DNA of 64,000 nucleotides from Betaproteobacteria bacterium. GTDB taxonomy: Bacteria; Pseudomonadota; Gammaproteobacteria; Burkholderiales; Casimicrobiaceae. Shown piece after piece: positions 1 to 12,261 of the stretch. Position 1 is the first letter of the stretch, and each line of letters begins with the position of its first letter. The notes under the pieces are model-generated. The model saw only the letters and a program-made list of their open reading frames with translations. It did no database searches and had not been told where the DNA came from. A program made the position numbers and the translations under genes. The stretch lies in NCBI GenBank assembly GCA_004293675.1, contig READ01000010.1, positions 98,166 through 162,165 of the forward strand, given 5' to 3'.

Positions 1-854
1 AGCGAAGCGCGGAGGAATCGCGCACCGTGATCGAGCGCGATCTTGAGCCGGTTCGAAAGAAAATCGAAGATGCTCGTTTACGCCAAAACACCGCAGAGCT
101 TGGTTTGGCGCAATTCGAAGAGCAGCTTGCGGCCCTGCAATACGATCCCGAGTGGCTGCTGGAACACTTGCCAAAAGCCCCGCGCGCGGCCGAGCTTCAA
201 CGCCAGCTGGCTCGTGTTGAAGCCGACATGACCAATTTGGGTGCCGTCAATTTGGCTGCGCTCGATGAGCTCAAGCAAGCCGCCGAGCGCAAGCTCTACC
301 TTGACGCGCAGGCCGGCGACTTGCAAGAGGCGGTGCAAACACTCGAAGATGCAATTCGTCGCATTGACCGCGAAACGCGTCTGCAATTGCAAGAGACCTA
401 CAACAAAGTCAACGAACAATTTGGCCGACTGTTTCCAACGCTCTTCGGCGGGGGACAGGCGAAGCTCGTTCTGACGGGCGATGAAATTTTGGACGCCGGC
501 ATTCAAGTCGTTGCGCAGCCACCGGGCAAGCGCAATGCGTCGATTCACCTCTTGTCCGGCGGTGAAAAAGCGCTCACCGCAACGGCGTTGGTGTTCGCGC
601 TATTTCAGCTCAATCCCGCACCGTTTTGTTTGCTCGACGAGGTCGATGCACCGCTTGACGATCCCAACACTGAGCGCTTCTGTCGTTTGGTACGTGAAAT
701 GTCGGTCGCAACGCAGTTCTTGTTCATTTCGCATAACAAGATCGCCATGGAAATGGCTGAGCAACTCATTGGTGTGACGATGAGCGAGCCCGGCGTTTCT
801 CGAATAGTGGGCGTAGACGTGTCGCAGGCCCTGCGCATGGCTGAAGCGGCTTAG
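1..854 (+). CDS. smc: Chromosome segregation protein SMC, C-terminal part (5' truncated by window)
   Basis: This is the C-terminal end of the SMC ATPase, the coiled-coil protein that condenses and segregates the chromosome. The reading frame is open from base 3, so the gene begins upstream of the window. The first ~130 visible residues are charged and helical, as in the end of the coiled coil. The C-terminal head follows: the ABC signature LLSGGEKALTATAL, the Walker B/D-loop FCLLDEVDAPLDDPN and the switch histidine in FISHNK. These motifs are diagnostic of SMC rather than RecN or SbcC. zipA starts 17 bp downstream, an order usual in betaproteobacteria (smc-zipA-ligA), so co-transcription is likely. 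Confidence 0.95.
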   Translation, partial: RSAEESRTVIERDLEPVRKKIEDARLRQNTAELGLAQFEEQLAALQYDPEWLLEHLPKAPRAAELQRQLARVEADMTNLGAVNLAALDELKQAAERKLYLDAQAGDLQEAVQTLEDAIRRIDRETRLQLQETYNKVNEQFGRLFPTLFGGGQAKLVLTGDEILDAGIQVVAQPPGKRNASIHLLSGGEKALTATALVFALFQLNPAPFCLLDEVDAPLDDPNTERFCRLVREMSVATQFLFISHNKIAMEMAEQLIGVTMSEPGVSRIVGVDVSQALRMAEAA

Positions 855-871
855 CGAAAGGCAATCTGAGA

Positions 872-4287
<3,416 letters not shown>

Positions 4288-4288
4288 C

Positions 4289-4495
4289 AAGACCTCTCCA
4301 CAACCCCTATTTTCGTCGTTCCCGCGAAGGCGGGAATCCATGCCGCATGGAGAGCCATGTTCCAAGTCATTGATTTTGCTCAACTCACCATGGATTCCCG
4401 CCCGAGCGCAGCGAGGTTTATCCTGAGCTGGTCGTTGGGCGGGAATGACAACTTGATGCGCTTTTTCGAGGCTAGGTTAGTTGTGCAGAGGTCTT
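4289..4495. mobile_element. 207-bp inverted-repeat (MITE-like) element at the ligA stop codon
   Basis: The ends AAGACCTCTCCACAAC (4289-4304) and its inverted copy (4479-4495, reading AAGACCTCTGCACAACT on the minus strand) differ at only one of the first 16 positions. The pentamer ATAGC flanks both ends (4284-4288 and 4496-4500), consistent with a target duplication. Inside are the palindrome TTCCCGCGAAGGCGGGAA (4319-4336), its inverted partner near 4388-4402 and a third fragment near 4438-4448. The core has the form TTCCC-N8-GGGAA, resembling the dRS3 repeats known from Neisseria. No coding capacity is seen. That it is a non-autonomous element is inference. Confidence 0.7.
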
Positions 4496-4529
4496 ATAGC
4501 TTAGGTGGGTTATAGCTTTATCGTTAAAC

Positions 4530-4613
4530 GCCATACGAAACGGGGCGTACAACGAATTGAAGGCGGCTTTTGACTAGATTAAATATTTCAAGTAACGCCT
4601 TATTTCGTAAGGC
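4530..4613 (+). repeat. 84-bp palindrome-ended element, copy A
   Basis: The left end is GCCATACGAAACGGGG (4530-4545). The right end read on the minus strand is GCCTTACGAAATAAGG. The right end is also a perfect small hairpin, AACGCCTTA-TTTCG-TAAGGCGTT (4594-4616). It lies 22 bp past the tctA stop, so it may end tctA transcription, although no clean U-tract follows. Copies of the same length are at 28819, 37562 and 55296, and a weaker one is at 63643. Confidence 0.75.
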
Positions 4614-4637
4614 GTTGCAATGAAAAGCTCGGAATCA

Positions 4638-6152
4638 CTAATCATCCTCGCCCAGTCGAATCCCACGGCGACGCAAAAACATCGGAACGAAGAGCACCAG
4701 CGCCGAGAGTATCAGCAGCGTGGCAGCGATCGGCTGCGTCAAAAATGCCGACCAATCGCCTTGTGAAATCGATAGCGCACGGCGCAAATGCACTTCGCTC
4801 ATCGGTCCCAAGATCATGCCAATGATGACCGGTGCGACTGGGAAATCAAAGCGCCGCATGATGACGCCAATGACGCCGATCATGTACATAAACAGCAAGT
4901 CCAACGCGCTTTGCCGCATCCCATAAACGCCGATGCTAGCGAACACCAAAATGCCTGCGTAGAGCTGTGCTTTAGGCAGGTTGAGCAATTTGGCCCAAAT
5001 GCCCGCCATCGGCAGGTTGAGCACCAGTAGCATCACGTTGCCCACGTACAGCGACGCTATAAGCCCCCACACCAAGTCGCCGCTGGTTTGAAAGAGCAGT
5101 GGCCCGGGCTGCAAGTTGTAATTTTGAAATGCACCAATCAGAATCGCCGCAGTCGCCGAGGTTGGAATTCCGAGCGTCAAGAGCGGCACAAGCGCGCCGG
5201 TGGCACACGCGTTGTTGGCAGCCTCGGGCCCTGCAACGCCCTCAATGGCGCCCTTGCCACCCGCACTTGAGAAGTCCGCCTTGGATTGGCTGAGTTTTCT
5301 CTCGGTGCTGTACGACAAAAACGTTGGAATCTCAGCGCCCCCGGCGGGCATAGACCCAAACGGAAAACCGATGGCCGTGCCGCGCAACCACGCCGGCCAC
5401 GATCGCTTCCAGTCGTCTCGGGTCATCTGCATCGAACTCAATTTGTTTTGCGTCGGCGGTGCGGTTTTGCTGTCGTAGAGCACACTGTAGAGCGCTTCGC
5501 CCACCGCAAATAAACCTACGGCGACCAGCACAAACTCGATGCCGTCAACCAACTCTGGTACGCCCGCCGTGTAGCGAGCAACGCCTTCGATTTTGTCCTG
5601 CCCGACCAGCCCGAGCGCCAAGCCCAACGCGAGTGAAACCATGCCGCGTAGCATCGACGCGCCAAGCACTGACGACACCGTGACAAACGCCAGCACCATG
5701 AGGGCAAAAAACTCAGCGGGGCCGAACTTCAACCCAAAATCGGCTACGAACGGCGCGACAAAGGTCAACAAAATCGTTGCCAGCGTTCCCGCGACAAACG
5801 AACCAATAGCGGCCGTCGCTAGCGCTGACCCGGCTCGACCATTGCGGGCCATGCAATTTCCCTCAAGCGCGGTCATGATTGACGCGCTTTCACCGGGCGT
5901 ATTCATCAAAATCGAGGTCGTCGATCCGCCAAACATCGCACCGTAGTACACCCCGCAAAACATGATCAGTGCGCTCGCAGGATCGATCTTGGCGGTGACC
6001 GGAAGCAGCATCGCAACGGTCAGCGCCGGGCCAATGCCGGGCAATACACCGATGGCCGTGCCCAAAGCGCAACCAATGAATGCCCACATCAAATTGATCG
6101 GTTGCAGCGCGGTCGCAAATCCGCTCAACAGGAGGCCAAATGTCTCAGTCAT
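4638..6152 (-). CDS. tctA: Tripartite tricarboxylate transporter large membrane subunit TctA
   Basis: A 504-residue, highly hydrophobic protein with about 12 membrane segments. It is the large permease subunit of a tripartite tricarboxylate transporter, which imports citrate-like or other carboxylates using an ion gradient. Typical TctA signatures are visible: [15 protein letters not shown], the region [16 protein letters not shown], and the repeat partner [16 protein letters not shown]. Length matches the family. It is last in a minus-strand tctC-tctB-tctA operon. The start ATG has GAGG five bases upstream. The substrate cannot be read from the sequence. Confidence 0.95.
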   Translation of the reverse strand: MTETFGLLLSGFATALQPINLMWAFIGCALGTAIGVLPGIGPALTVAMLLPVTAKIDPASALIMFCGVYYGAMFGGSTTSILMNTPGESASIMTALEGNCMARNGRAGSALATAAIGSFVAGTLATILLTFVAPFVADFGLKFGPAEFFALMVLAFVTVSSVLGASMLRGMVSLALGLALGLVGQDKIEGVARYTAGVPELVDGIEFVLVAVGLFAVGEALYSVLYDSKTAPPTQNKLSSMQMTRDDWKRSWPAWLRGTAIGFPFGSMPAGGAEIPTFLSYSTERKLSQSKADFSSAGGKGAIEGVAGPEAANNACATGALVPLLTLGIPTSATAAILIGAFQNYNLQPGPLLFQTSGDLVWGLIASLYVGNVMLLVLNLPMAGIWAKLLNLPKAQLYAGILVFASIGVYGMRQSALDLLFMYMIGVIGVIMRRFDFPVAPVIIGMILGPMSEVHLRRALSISQGDWSAFLTQPIAATLLILSALVLFVPMFLRRRGIRLGEDD

Positions 6153-6194
6153 AGAACCTCACTCGGGAGCGCAGTATTGCGCGGATCAGTTCAA

Positions 6195-6665
6195 TTACAA
6201 CCATTGATTGAAGAGCTTCGGTAACGACACGGCGAGCACTTGCCCAAACAGCCAGTAAACCGGCAGCACCAGCGCCACGCCTATCGCCAAATCGCGAAGC
6301 AACGCGCGGCTTCCAAATCCCCGCGCCGTGCAAACGAAAAGAACCGCTGCCGACAACACAAATCCGATGTAGCTGATCAACAGAGCCATAAGAAGGATAC
6401 CGGCTGAGACCCAAATCACACCGCGCAAATCAGCGCGGACATTGGCCGTGTCATCAAAGAAATGACGAAATCCGCCGGTGAGCGATTGCCACAACAGCAA
6501 TGCGCCCACCACAGCTAGAAACACCGTGATGAGTATCGGCACGAAACGCGAACTGATCCCCGCATATCCAGCGTCGGTGGGCAGACCGCTCACACCCAAT
6601 CCAAACACCAAGGCCAGCGCCAAGATGAAACAGGAAATGCTCACCTGCCAGATTTTTGTAGTCAT
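6195..6665 (-). CDS. tctB: Tripartite tricarboxylate transporter small membrane subunit TctB
   Basis: A 156-residue protein with four predicted membrane segments: about residues 9-29, 40-62, 80-105 and 120-150. This is the size and topology of TctB, the small membrane subunit of the TTT family. Sequence conservation in TctB is weak, so the call rests on topology and its place between the tctC and tctA genes (42 bp before tctA, 82 bp after tctC). It partners TctA in the inner membrane. Confidence 0.88.
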   Translation of the reverse strand: MTTKIWQVSISCFILALALVFGLGVSGLPTDAGYAGISSRFVPILITVFLAVVGALLLWQSLTGGFRHFFDDTANVRADLRGVIWVSAGILLMALLISYIGFVLSAAVLFVCTARGFGSRALLRDLAIGVALVLPVYWLFGQVLAVSLPKLFNQWL

Positions 6666-6747
6666 GGTGGGGCTCGGTCTTAGCTAGGGTAGTTTCGGGT
6701 CCAGCGTGTAGTGCAGAGCGCTCGTGATCGAGCGCCGCACATCACGC

Positions 6748-7716
6748 TTACTTAACCAGTCCTACGGCCTTCATCGAATCTTCGATGCGCTTGTGTTCTG
6801 CATCCACAAATTTTGCGAAGTCGTCGCCGGTCAGCAATGCCGCAAACCAATCGTTACCCGCCAGCGAATCAGTCCACGATTTTTGCTTGGTTGCCGCCAC
6901 GACCGCGTCGGTGAGTGCCTTGCGCTGATCGGCTGTGATGCCGGGTGCGCCGTACACGCCGCGCCAATTGCCGATTTCCACATTAATACTTTGCTCTTTC
7001 AACGTAGGTACCGATTCACCGGGCAAGCGTGTACCCGACGTCACTGCCAACGCGCGCATCTTTCCGCTCTTAATGAATTGCTGCATTTCCGAAAAGCCGG
7101 AGGTGCCGACGGTCACGTGACTACCCAGAATTGCGGCTGATGCTTCGCCACCACCTTGAAACGGCACATAGTTGATCTTGCCCGGATCAACGCCAGATTC
7201 CTTGGCGATCATCGCCACCGCGATATGGTCGACCGAGCCGCGCGAGCCACCGCCCCACTTCACTGAGCCGGGATCTTTTTTGAGTTGAGCAACGACGTCG
7301 GCCATCGACTTCAGAGGCGACGCAGCGGGAACCACAAAAACGTTGTACTCGTAAAACAGCCGCGCGATGGGTGTTGCGTTAGCGAGCGTCACCGGAGGTT
7401 TGTTTTGAACAATCGCGCCGATCATCACAGCACCGGTGACGATCATTGAATTGGCGTCGCCCTTACTCGCGTTAACAAACTGCGCAAGCCCAATGGTGCC
7501 ACCCGCGCCGCCCTTGTTTTCGTATTGCACTGATTTGGCTGTGCCGGCTTCAACCATCGCTTTACCAAGGCCACGACCGGTTTGATCAAAGCCACCGCCG
7601 GGGTTGGCACCAATCATAAATTTCACGTTGTCGAGTGCCATCACAGACGTAGAGAGACTCAAAAGTAGACCTGCCATGAGCGCGCCGCGCATCGTGACTG
7701 TTGTTCGTGTCGACAT
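6748..7716 (-). CDS. tctC: Bug-family periplasmic solute-binding protein (TctC)
   Basis: A 322-residue secreted receptor of the TTT transporter. The N-terminus has a signal peptide (MSTRTTVTMRGALMAGLLLS, cleavage likely after VMA). The mature part shows Bug-family features: the ligand-loop region GANPGGGFDQTGRGL, WGGGSRGSVDHIA and the domain-closure region VPFQGGGEA. I chose the ATG at 7716 because GGAGA lies six bases upstream; the open frame extends 9 codons further without a ribosome site. It is first in the tctCBA operon and divergent from the tctDE regulatory pair. Bug proteins bind diverse carboxylates, so the ligand is unknown. Confidence 0.93.
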   Translation of the reverse strand: MSTRTTVTMRGALMAGLLLSLSTSVMALDNVKFMIGANPGGGFDQTGRGLGKAMVEAGTAKSVQYENKGGAGGTIGLAQFVNASKGDANSMIVTGAVMIGAIVQNKPPVTLANATPIARLFYEYNVFVVPAASPLKSMADVVAQLKKDPGSVKWGGGSRGSVDHIAVAMIAKESGVDPGKINYVPFQGGGEASAAILGSHVTVGTSGFSEMQQFIKSGKMRALAVTSGTRLPGESVPTLKEQSINVEIGNWRGVYGAPGITADQRKALTDAVVAATKQKSWTDSLAGNDWFAALLTGDDFAKFVDAEHKRIEDSMKAVGLVK

Positions 7717-7833
7717 AATCATTCTCCAGAGGCTATAAATCAAATTAGTAGGAAAATGGTATGAAGTCCCACTGTCGCATCGCTGTCTCTTTAGCCTCGC
7801 GACCTCCCATTGACGTTCGAAGAAAAATTCGTA

Positions 7834-8538
7834 ATGACCGCACCGACCACCGACAAGCCGCGCATTCTTTTGGTCGAAGATGACCCGTCACTCGCGCAGG
7901 CGCTCGCGCTCGCCCTCGCGCGGCGGGGCTTCGTGCTGGCGCAGGCCACGGATGGACGCACCGCGCTGTCGCGTGCTCAGCAAGAAAGCTTCGCGGCGAT
8001 TATTCTTGACCTAACGCTCCCCGAGATTGACGGGCTTGAAGTCCTCAAGACACTTCGCGACGAGGGCAACAAGACACCCATTTTGGTCCTGACTGCGCGA
8101 GGCGCGGTGGGCGACCGAGTGCAGGGGCTGCGAATGGGGGCAGATGATTACCTGGCCAAACCATTCGATCTGGATGAACTCGAGGCACGGGTTCACGCCG
8201 TGATTCGAAGAGGCGCGGCTGCGCCCTCGGTCTCTTCGGAGTTGGGCGAACTGGTCGTTGATCGTCAGTCCGAGGTTTGCTACGCCAATGGTGTTGCGCT
8301 TGAGCTCTCGTCCCGCGAAATCGCCATGCTCACCACACTCATCGAGCGCCCGGGTCATGCCGTTACCCGCGATCGGCTGTGGCAAGCGGTTTTTGCGGAC
8401 GGACGCGAAGCGCAACCCGACGCCATCGAAGTCGTTGCGTATCGCTTGCGAAAGAAGATTGCTGGCTACGGCGTCGAGCTGGTTGCGCTGCGGGGCGTTG
8501 GCTATTTGCTTCGTGAAAAACGTGCGGCGGGTGAGTGA
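7834..8538 (+). CDS. tctD: OmpR/TctD-family response regulator
   Basis: A 234-residue DNA-binding response regulator. The receiver domain has the acidic pocket ED (residues 15-17), phosphoacceptor D59 (ILDLTLPE) and K109 (LAKPF). The C-terminal winged helix (about residues 135-230) ends in YRLRKKIAGYGVELVALRGVGYLL, typical of OmpR-type regulators. It is divergent from tctCBA, the arrangement of TctD/TctE in other proteobacteria, so it probably controls that transporter. The ATG at 7834 is preferred over an upstream TTG at 7810; neither has a strong ribosome site. The stop overlaps the kinase start in a GTGA. Confidence 0.92.
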   Translation: MTAPTTDKPRILLVEDDPSLAQALALALARRGFVLAQATDGRTALSRAQQESFAAIILDLTLPEIDGLEVLKTLRDEGNKTPILVLTARGAVGDRVQGLRMGADDYLAKPFDLDELEARVHAVIRRGAAAPSVSSELGELVVDRQSEVCYANGVALELSSREIAMLTTLIERPGHAVTRDRLWQAVFADGREAQPDAIEVVAYRLRKKIAGYGVELVALRGVGYLLREKRAAGE

Positions 8539-9977
8539 AGCCGACCACGTCAATACGACGCCGTCTCACGGCACCCATTATCGGTGCGCTACTTTTGTTT
8601 TTCATTGTTGATGCAGCCAGTCTCTACCGGAACACGTTAGCGTCGGTTCACACCGCCTACGACCGAACGCTACTGGCATCGGCCAAGGCGATCGGAGAAA
8701 CCGTTTCGTTTGGAAACGGAAAGCTTACGGTGCTGTTGCCCTACGCGGCGCTCGAGGTCTTCGAAGCCGATACGCGAAGTCGAATGGTGTATCGGGTCAA
8801 CGATTTCGATGGGAACTTTGTGTCTGGCTATGCGAGCCTACCGCCTCACCAAGGCCGCGTACCGCAGACGACCGCGTACTCGGCGCTCGTTGAGTTTTAT
8901 GAGGACGTCTATGAGGGCGAAACGGTGCGTGTGGCTGCGCTGCTGCAACCCGTTTTCACCAGTAGCGGATACAAGATGGTTACCGTTCAGGTGGCCGAGA
9001 CTTTGGAGCTGCGGCGCAGCTTGGCGCAGCAAGCGCTGCTGAATTCGTCGATACGACAGGCGCTGCTGACATTGGTGCTCTCGTGTGTCATCTGGTGGTT
9101 AATTTCAGACGGATTGAAGCCTATTTCGCAGCTGCGGCAGGCATTGCTCGAGCGTTCGCCCGATGCGCTGAGCCCGTTCAATACCCGCACATCGCGCGAA
9201 CTGCTGCCCGTGGTTGAGGCGCTCAACGAACTCATGGAGCGGCTGCGCCGAGTTCTCGACAATCAACAGCGCTTTGTACGTGACGCATCGCATCAATTGC
9301 GCACACCGCTGGCCGTGCTCAAGGTGCAGGTTCAAAATGCCCGCGAGGGACACGGCTCTCCCGCAGCGGCGCTTGCCGAGCTTGATCAATCAGTGGATCG
9401 TGCAACGCGCGTGGCCAATCAAATGCTCTCACTCGCTAAAGTGGCTCAACTCGACGAGCAGGGCGTGGATTCGCAATCCCCTGTAAATCTGATCGAAATA
9501 GCGCGCGAAATTGCCGTTGAATGTTCCCCCTTGATTTCGCAGAAGCGGCTCGATTTCGCGCTCGACACACAGGGAGAAAACCTCGACATCCTTGGTATTC
9601 ACGATTGGATGATTCGAGAGCTGCTCAGAAATTTGCTCGGTAATGCGATTCACTACACCCCGATTAATGGCAGTTTGGGCATCGCTATTGAGGCCCAGGC
9701 GAGCATGATCGAAATGACCGTGTGGGATAGTGGCAATGGCATCACTGATCAACAGTTTAGCCAATTGTTTCAACCGTTTTCGACGGGGGATCCGGTGCAT
9801 GGCAGCGGACTTGGCTTGCTCATTTGTCGAGACATTTGTCGAGCGATGAACGCAGAGTTGAAGCTCCACAACCGCAAGGCCGTCAACTGGTTCGATCCAC
9901 GCGAAGTGTCTGCTAGTGGCTTGTTGGCCGTTGTGCGATTACCCCGAACGTTGCCGATTGAGGTGGCGCAAGCATGA
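8535..9977 (+). CDS. tctE: TctE-type sensor histidine kinase
   Basis: A 480-residue membrane histidine kinase starting with GTG and overlapping the stop of the response regulator by four bases. Two membrane segments (about residues 13-32 and 174-194) enclose a ~140-residue periplasmic sensor region. A HAMP-like linker follows, then the dimerisation/phosphoacceptor box with H253 (DASHQLRTPLAVLK) and a HATPase domain with LLRNLLGNAIHYTP and GSGLGLLICRDI. It probably senses the substrate of the TctABC transporter and phosphorylates the adjacent regulator. Length and topology match TctE. Confidence 0.92.
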   Translation: MKPTTSIRRRLTAPIIGALLLFFIVDAASLYRNTLASVHTAYDRTLLASAKAIGETVSFGNGKLTVLLPYAALEVFEADTRSRMVYRVNDFDGNFVSGYASLPPHQGRVPQTTAYSALVEFYEDVYEGETVRVAALLQPVFTSSGYKMVTVQVAETLELRRSLAQQALLNSSIRQALLTLVLSCVIWWLISDGLKPISQLRQALLERSPDALSPFNTRTSRELLPVVEALNELMERLRRVLDNQQRFVRDASHQLRTPLAVLKVQVQNAREGHGSPAAALAELDQSVDRATRVANQMLSLAKVAQLDEQGVDSQSPVNLIEIAREIAVECSPLISQKRLDFALDTQGENLDILGIHDWMIRELLRNLLGNAIHYTPINGSLGIAIEAQASMIEMTVWDSGNGITDQQFSQLFQPFSTGDPVHGSGLGLLICRDICRAMNAELKLHNRKAVNWFDPREVSASGLLAVVRLPRTLPIEVAQA

Positions 9978-9986
9978 AGCGACAGT

Positions 9987-10811
9987 CTAGAAAATGTGTC
10001 GATCCAGATTACGCTGGAGCAAGATGGTCGTGGCAAGCTCTTCGATCGATTTAGTTGATGAGTTGAGCATCGGTATGCCGGCGGATTCCATCAATCGCTC
10101 CGCTGCTAACACTTCTCGTTTGCACTGCGTGGCGCTGGCGTAGGGTGAGTCCGGGCGTCGCTCCTGTCGGATCGCTTGAAGCCGTTCCGAGGCGATGGTG
10201 AGGCCGAACAATTTTTCGCGATGAGGCAGGATCGAATCGGGCAGAGTGCCGCGCTCAAAATCCTCGGGGGTTAGCGGAAAGTTGGCACAGCGGATACCGC
10301 ATTGCAGCCCCAAGTAGAGCGACGTGGGCGTCTTTCCGCAGCGTGAAACACCGACCAATATCACCTGCGCGCGGTGCAACTCCTTGGTGCTCTGTCCGTC
10401 GTCATGCGCCAACGTGAAATTGATCGCCTCGATTCGGGAAAAGTATTCCTGAGAATTCCGCAATCCGTGCGAACGCCCCGCTGCGTGCGAGCTTTTGGCG
10501 CTGAGCTCTTGCTCCAGCGGCGCAATGAACGCTTGGAAGAAATCAAGTACACGGGCGTTACTCTCGCGAACTCGTTCACTGAGCTTTTCGTCAACGATTG
10601 AGCTGATGACAATCGGTCGCTTGCCGTCACGCTCAGCAGATTCATTGATTTGCGCAATGGCGCGATCTGCCGCCTCGGGCGAATCAACAAACGGAATCGT
10701 AATTTTTCGAAATTCAAACCCATCGAATTGGGTGAGCAGTGAATTGCCCAACGCCTCTGCAGTGATTCCAGTTCGGTCGGAGACAAAGAAAACAGCGCGT
10801 CGATTTGGCAT
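9987..10811 (-). CDS. ppsR: PEP synthase regulatory protein (bifunctional kinase/pyrophosphorylase)
   Basis: A 274-residue member of the DUF299 family. These proteins inactivate PEP synthase by ADP-dependent phosphorylation of a threonine next to its catalytic histidine, and reactivate it by phosphate-dependent removal. The family P-loop GVSRCGKTPTSLY is clear at about residues 152-165, and the N-terminal FFVSDRTGITAEALG is typical. The target gene ppsA is 1.5 kb away on the opposite strand, separated by two genes. It starts four bases after the end of the PHP gene and is probably its operon partner. It converges on tctE with a nine-base gap. Confidence 0.93.
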   Translation of the reverse strand: MPNRRAVFFVSDRTGITAEALGNSLLTQFDGFEFRKITIPFVDSPEAADRAIAQINESAERDGKRPIVISSIVDEKLSERVRESNARVLDFFQAFIAPLEQELSAKSSHAAGRSHGLRNSQEYFSRIEAINFTLAHDDGQSTKELHRAQVILVGVSRCGKTPTSLYLGLQCGIRCANFPLTPEDFERGTLPDSILPHREKLFGLTIASERLQAIRQERRPDSPYASATQCKREVLAAERLMESAGIPMLNSSTKSIEELATTILLQRNLDRHIF

Positions 10812-10815
10812 GAGG

Positions 10816-11727
10816 CTACCGCCGGTTAGGAAAAACAGTGTTTTGCGCGATGCTCCAGCCCTGCCACACTGGCGTCAGACTGGGCGACAAGCGTGGCAGA
10901 TCACCAATTCGGACCTTGCTCTCGGCATGCGAGTGAAAGTCGCTGCCAATGGAGGCTTTGAGCTCGAAGCGTCGTGCTAGTGCAGCGAAATTGGCCCAAT
11001 CCGACGGCGAATGTCCCGAGCAAATGACTTCGATGGCATCGCCGCCGAGATTCTTGAAATCACTGATCAGCGAACTGACGCCGCCCAGCGCCTCGGTGTC
11101 GTAGCGGGCTGCGTGCGCAAGCACCGCGCAGCCCCCCGCGCCGTGAATGAGCGCAATCGCCGCTTCGACGCTCATCCAATTGACTGGCACATAACCCGGT
11201 TTGCCCGGTTTCATGAAGCGTGAAAAAACTTCGCCGTTGCTGGCGCACACGCCGCTATCGACCAAATAACGGGCGAAGTGGGATCGAGAGATTAGCTCGG
11301 GATGCGTGGCATGCCTTCGCGCGCCATCGAAAGCGTTGGCAATGCCGCTGTGTGCGAGCGATGCACCCATGGCTCTGGCTCGATCTGTACGCATCGCGCG
11401 AGTCGACGACAGACCCGCTAGCAGCGAGGCGTCGCTCTCGTCAATGTTGAGACCAACGACATGAATGGGAACATCGCGCCACTGCGCCGATATCTCCACG
11501 CCGGCGACGTAGTTCACCTTACGCTCCAATGCGGCCGCGCGCCCAGCAGCAACCGACTCTACAGAGTCGTGATCGGTGATCGCGAACAAATTGACGCCCC
11601 TAGCCTCTGCTATTTCAAGCAATTGAGCGGCGCTCAGCGATCCGTCGGATGCGCGGGTATGGGAATGCAGGTCGGCGACTATCAAGCCATTGATTTTATT
11701 GGGAACCACTTCGTTCTGGTGGGGCAA
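10816..11727 (-). CDS. PHP-domain phosphoesterase (RNase AM / nucleoside bisphosphatase type)
   Basis: A metal-dependent PHP-domain protein of up to 303 residues. The motifs ADLHSHTRASDGS, AITDHDS and GSDFHSHAES give the His/Asp metal ligands. Family members (YciV/RNase AM and 3',5'-nucleoside bisphosphate phosphatases) remove nucleotides from RNA 5' ends or hydrolyse nucleoside bisphosphates. The conserved part starts near LIVADLHSH. The longest frame starts with TTG at 11727; a GTG at 11709 is equally possible, and no clear ribosome site decides it. It lies directly upstream of ppsR. Confidence 0.85.
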   Translation of the reverse strand: MPHQNEVVPNKINGLIVADLHSHTRASDGSLSAAQLLEIAEARGVNLFAITDHDSVESVAAGRAAALERKVNYVAGVEISAQWRDVPIHVVGLNIDESDASLLAGLSSTRAMRTDRARAMGASLAHSGIANAFDGARRHATHPELISRSHFARYLVDSGVCASNGEVFSRFMKPGKPGYVPVNWMSVEAAIALIHGAGGCAVLAHAARYDTEALGGVSSLISDFKNLGGDAIEVICSGHSPSDWANFAALARRFELKASIGSDFHSHAESKVRIGDLPRLSPSLTPVWQGWSIAQNTVFPNRR

Positions 11728-11884
11728 CTTGACATGTTTGATCGTCTATAATACATATGACATTGACATAATTCGCGTTGCGGGCTGCGCGTATCAAAAG
11801 CTACAGGTCTAATGCCACTGTGAAGTTACCTTCACGACGTATCTGCCCGATACAAATCAGCACAAAGTAGGAGTGTGTGGTTAG

Positions 11885-12190
11885 ATGGGACTATTTTCAA
11901 AAATTCGAAATCCGAAAGAGATTCGCCAAAAGCTAGGGTTGAATCAGGATGATTTTTGGCAAAAAATTGGCGTGACACAAAGCGGCGGGTCGCGCTATGA
12001 AGCCGGTCGTGACATGCCCAAGCCAGTCTCTGAGCTGCTACGGTTAGTGCACGTTGAAGGCGTAGATCTGAGCACCGTAAACAAAGAAGACATCGAGATC
12101 ATTGGCTTCTTGCGCCAGCAACATCCCGATTTGTACGCTCGTTTGAGAGATTCCGTGGCTGCCACGGCAGGGTCGCCGCCCACCGCCTAA
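11885..12190 (+). CDS. Small XRE-type helix-turn-helix protein
   Basis: A 101-residue protein with a helix-turn-helix in about residues 10-55 (EIRQKLGLNQDDFWQKIGVTQSGGSRYEAG), the pattern of XRE/Cro-like regulators. The C-terminal part has no recognisable domain. The ribosome site AGGAG lies about 10 bases before the ATG. It lies between ppsR-PHP (opposite strand) and ppsA (71 bp downstream, same strand), so it may regulate one of them, but nothing in the sequence proves a target. Confidence 0.8.
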   Translation: MGLFSKIRNPKEIRQKLGLNQDDFWQKIGVTQSGGSRYEAGRDMPKPVSELLRLVHVEGVDLSTVNKEDIEIIGFLRQQHPDLYARLRDSVAATAGSPPTA

Positions 12191-12261
12191 TTTGTGCGGC
12201 GCAGCAATCGCGCCACCCGGTTCGCTAGAATCTCGGGCATCCAATCAAAACAGGGTGCCCC

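Noticed and set aside
11729..11752. Promoter TTGACA...TATAAT upstream of the XRE gene
   Set aside because: The spacer is only 12 bases, too short for a sigma-70 promoter.
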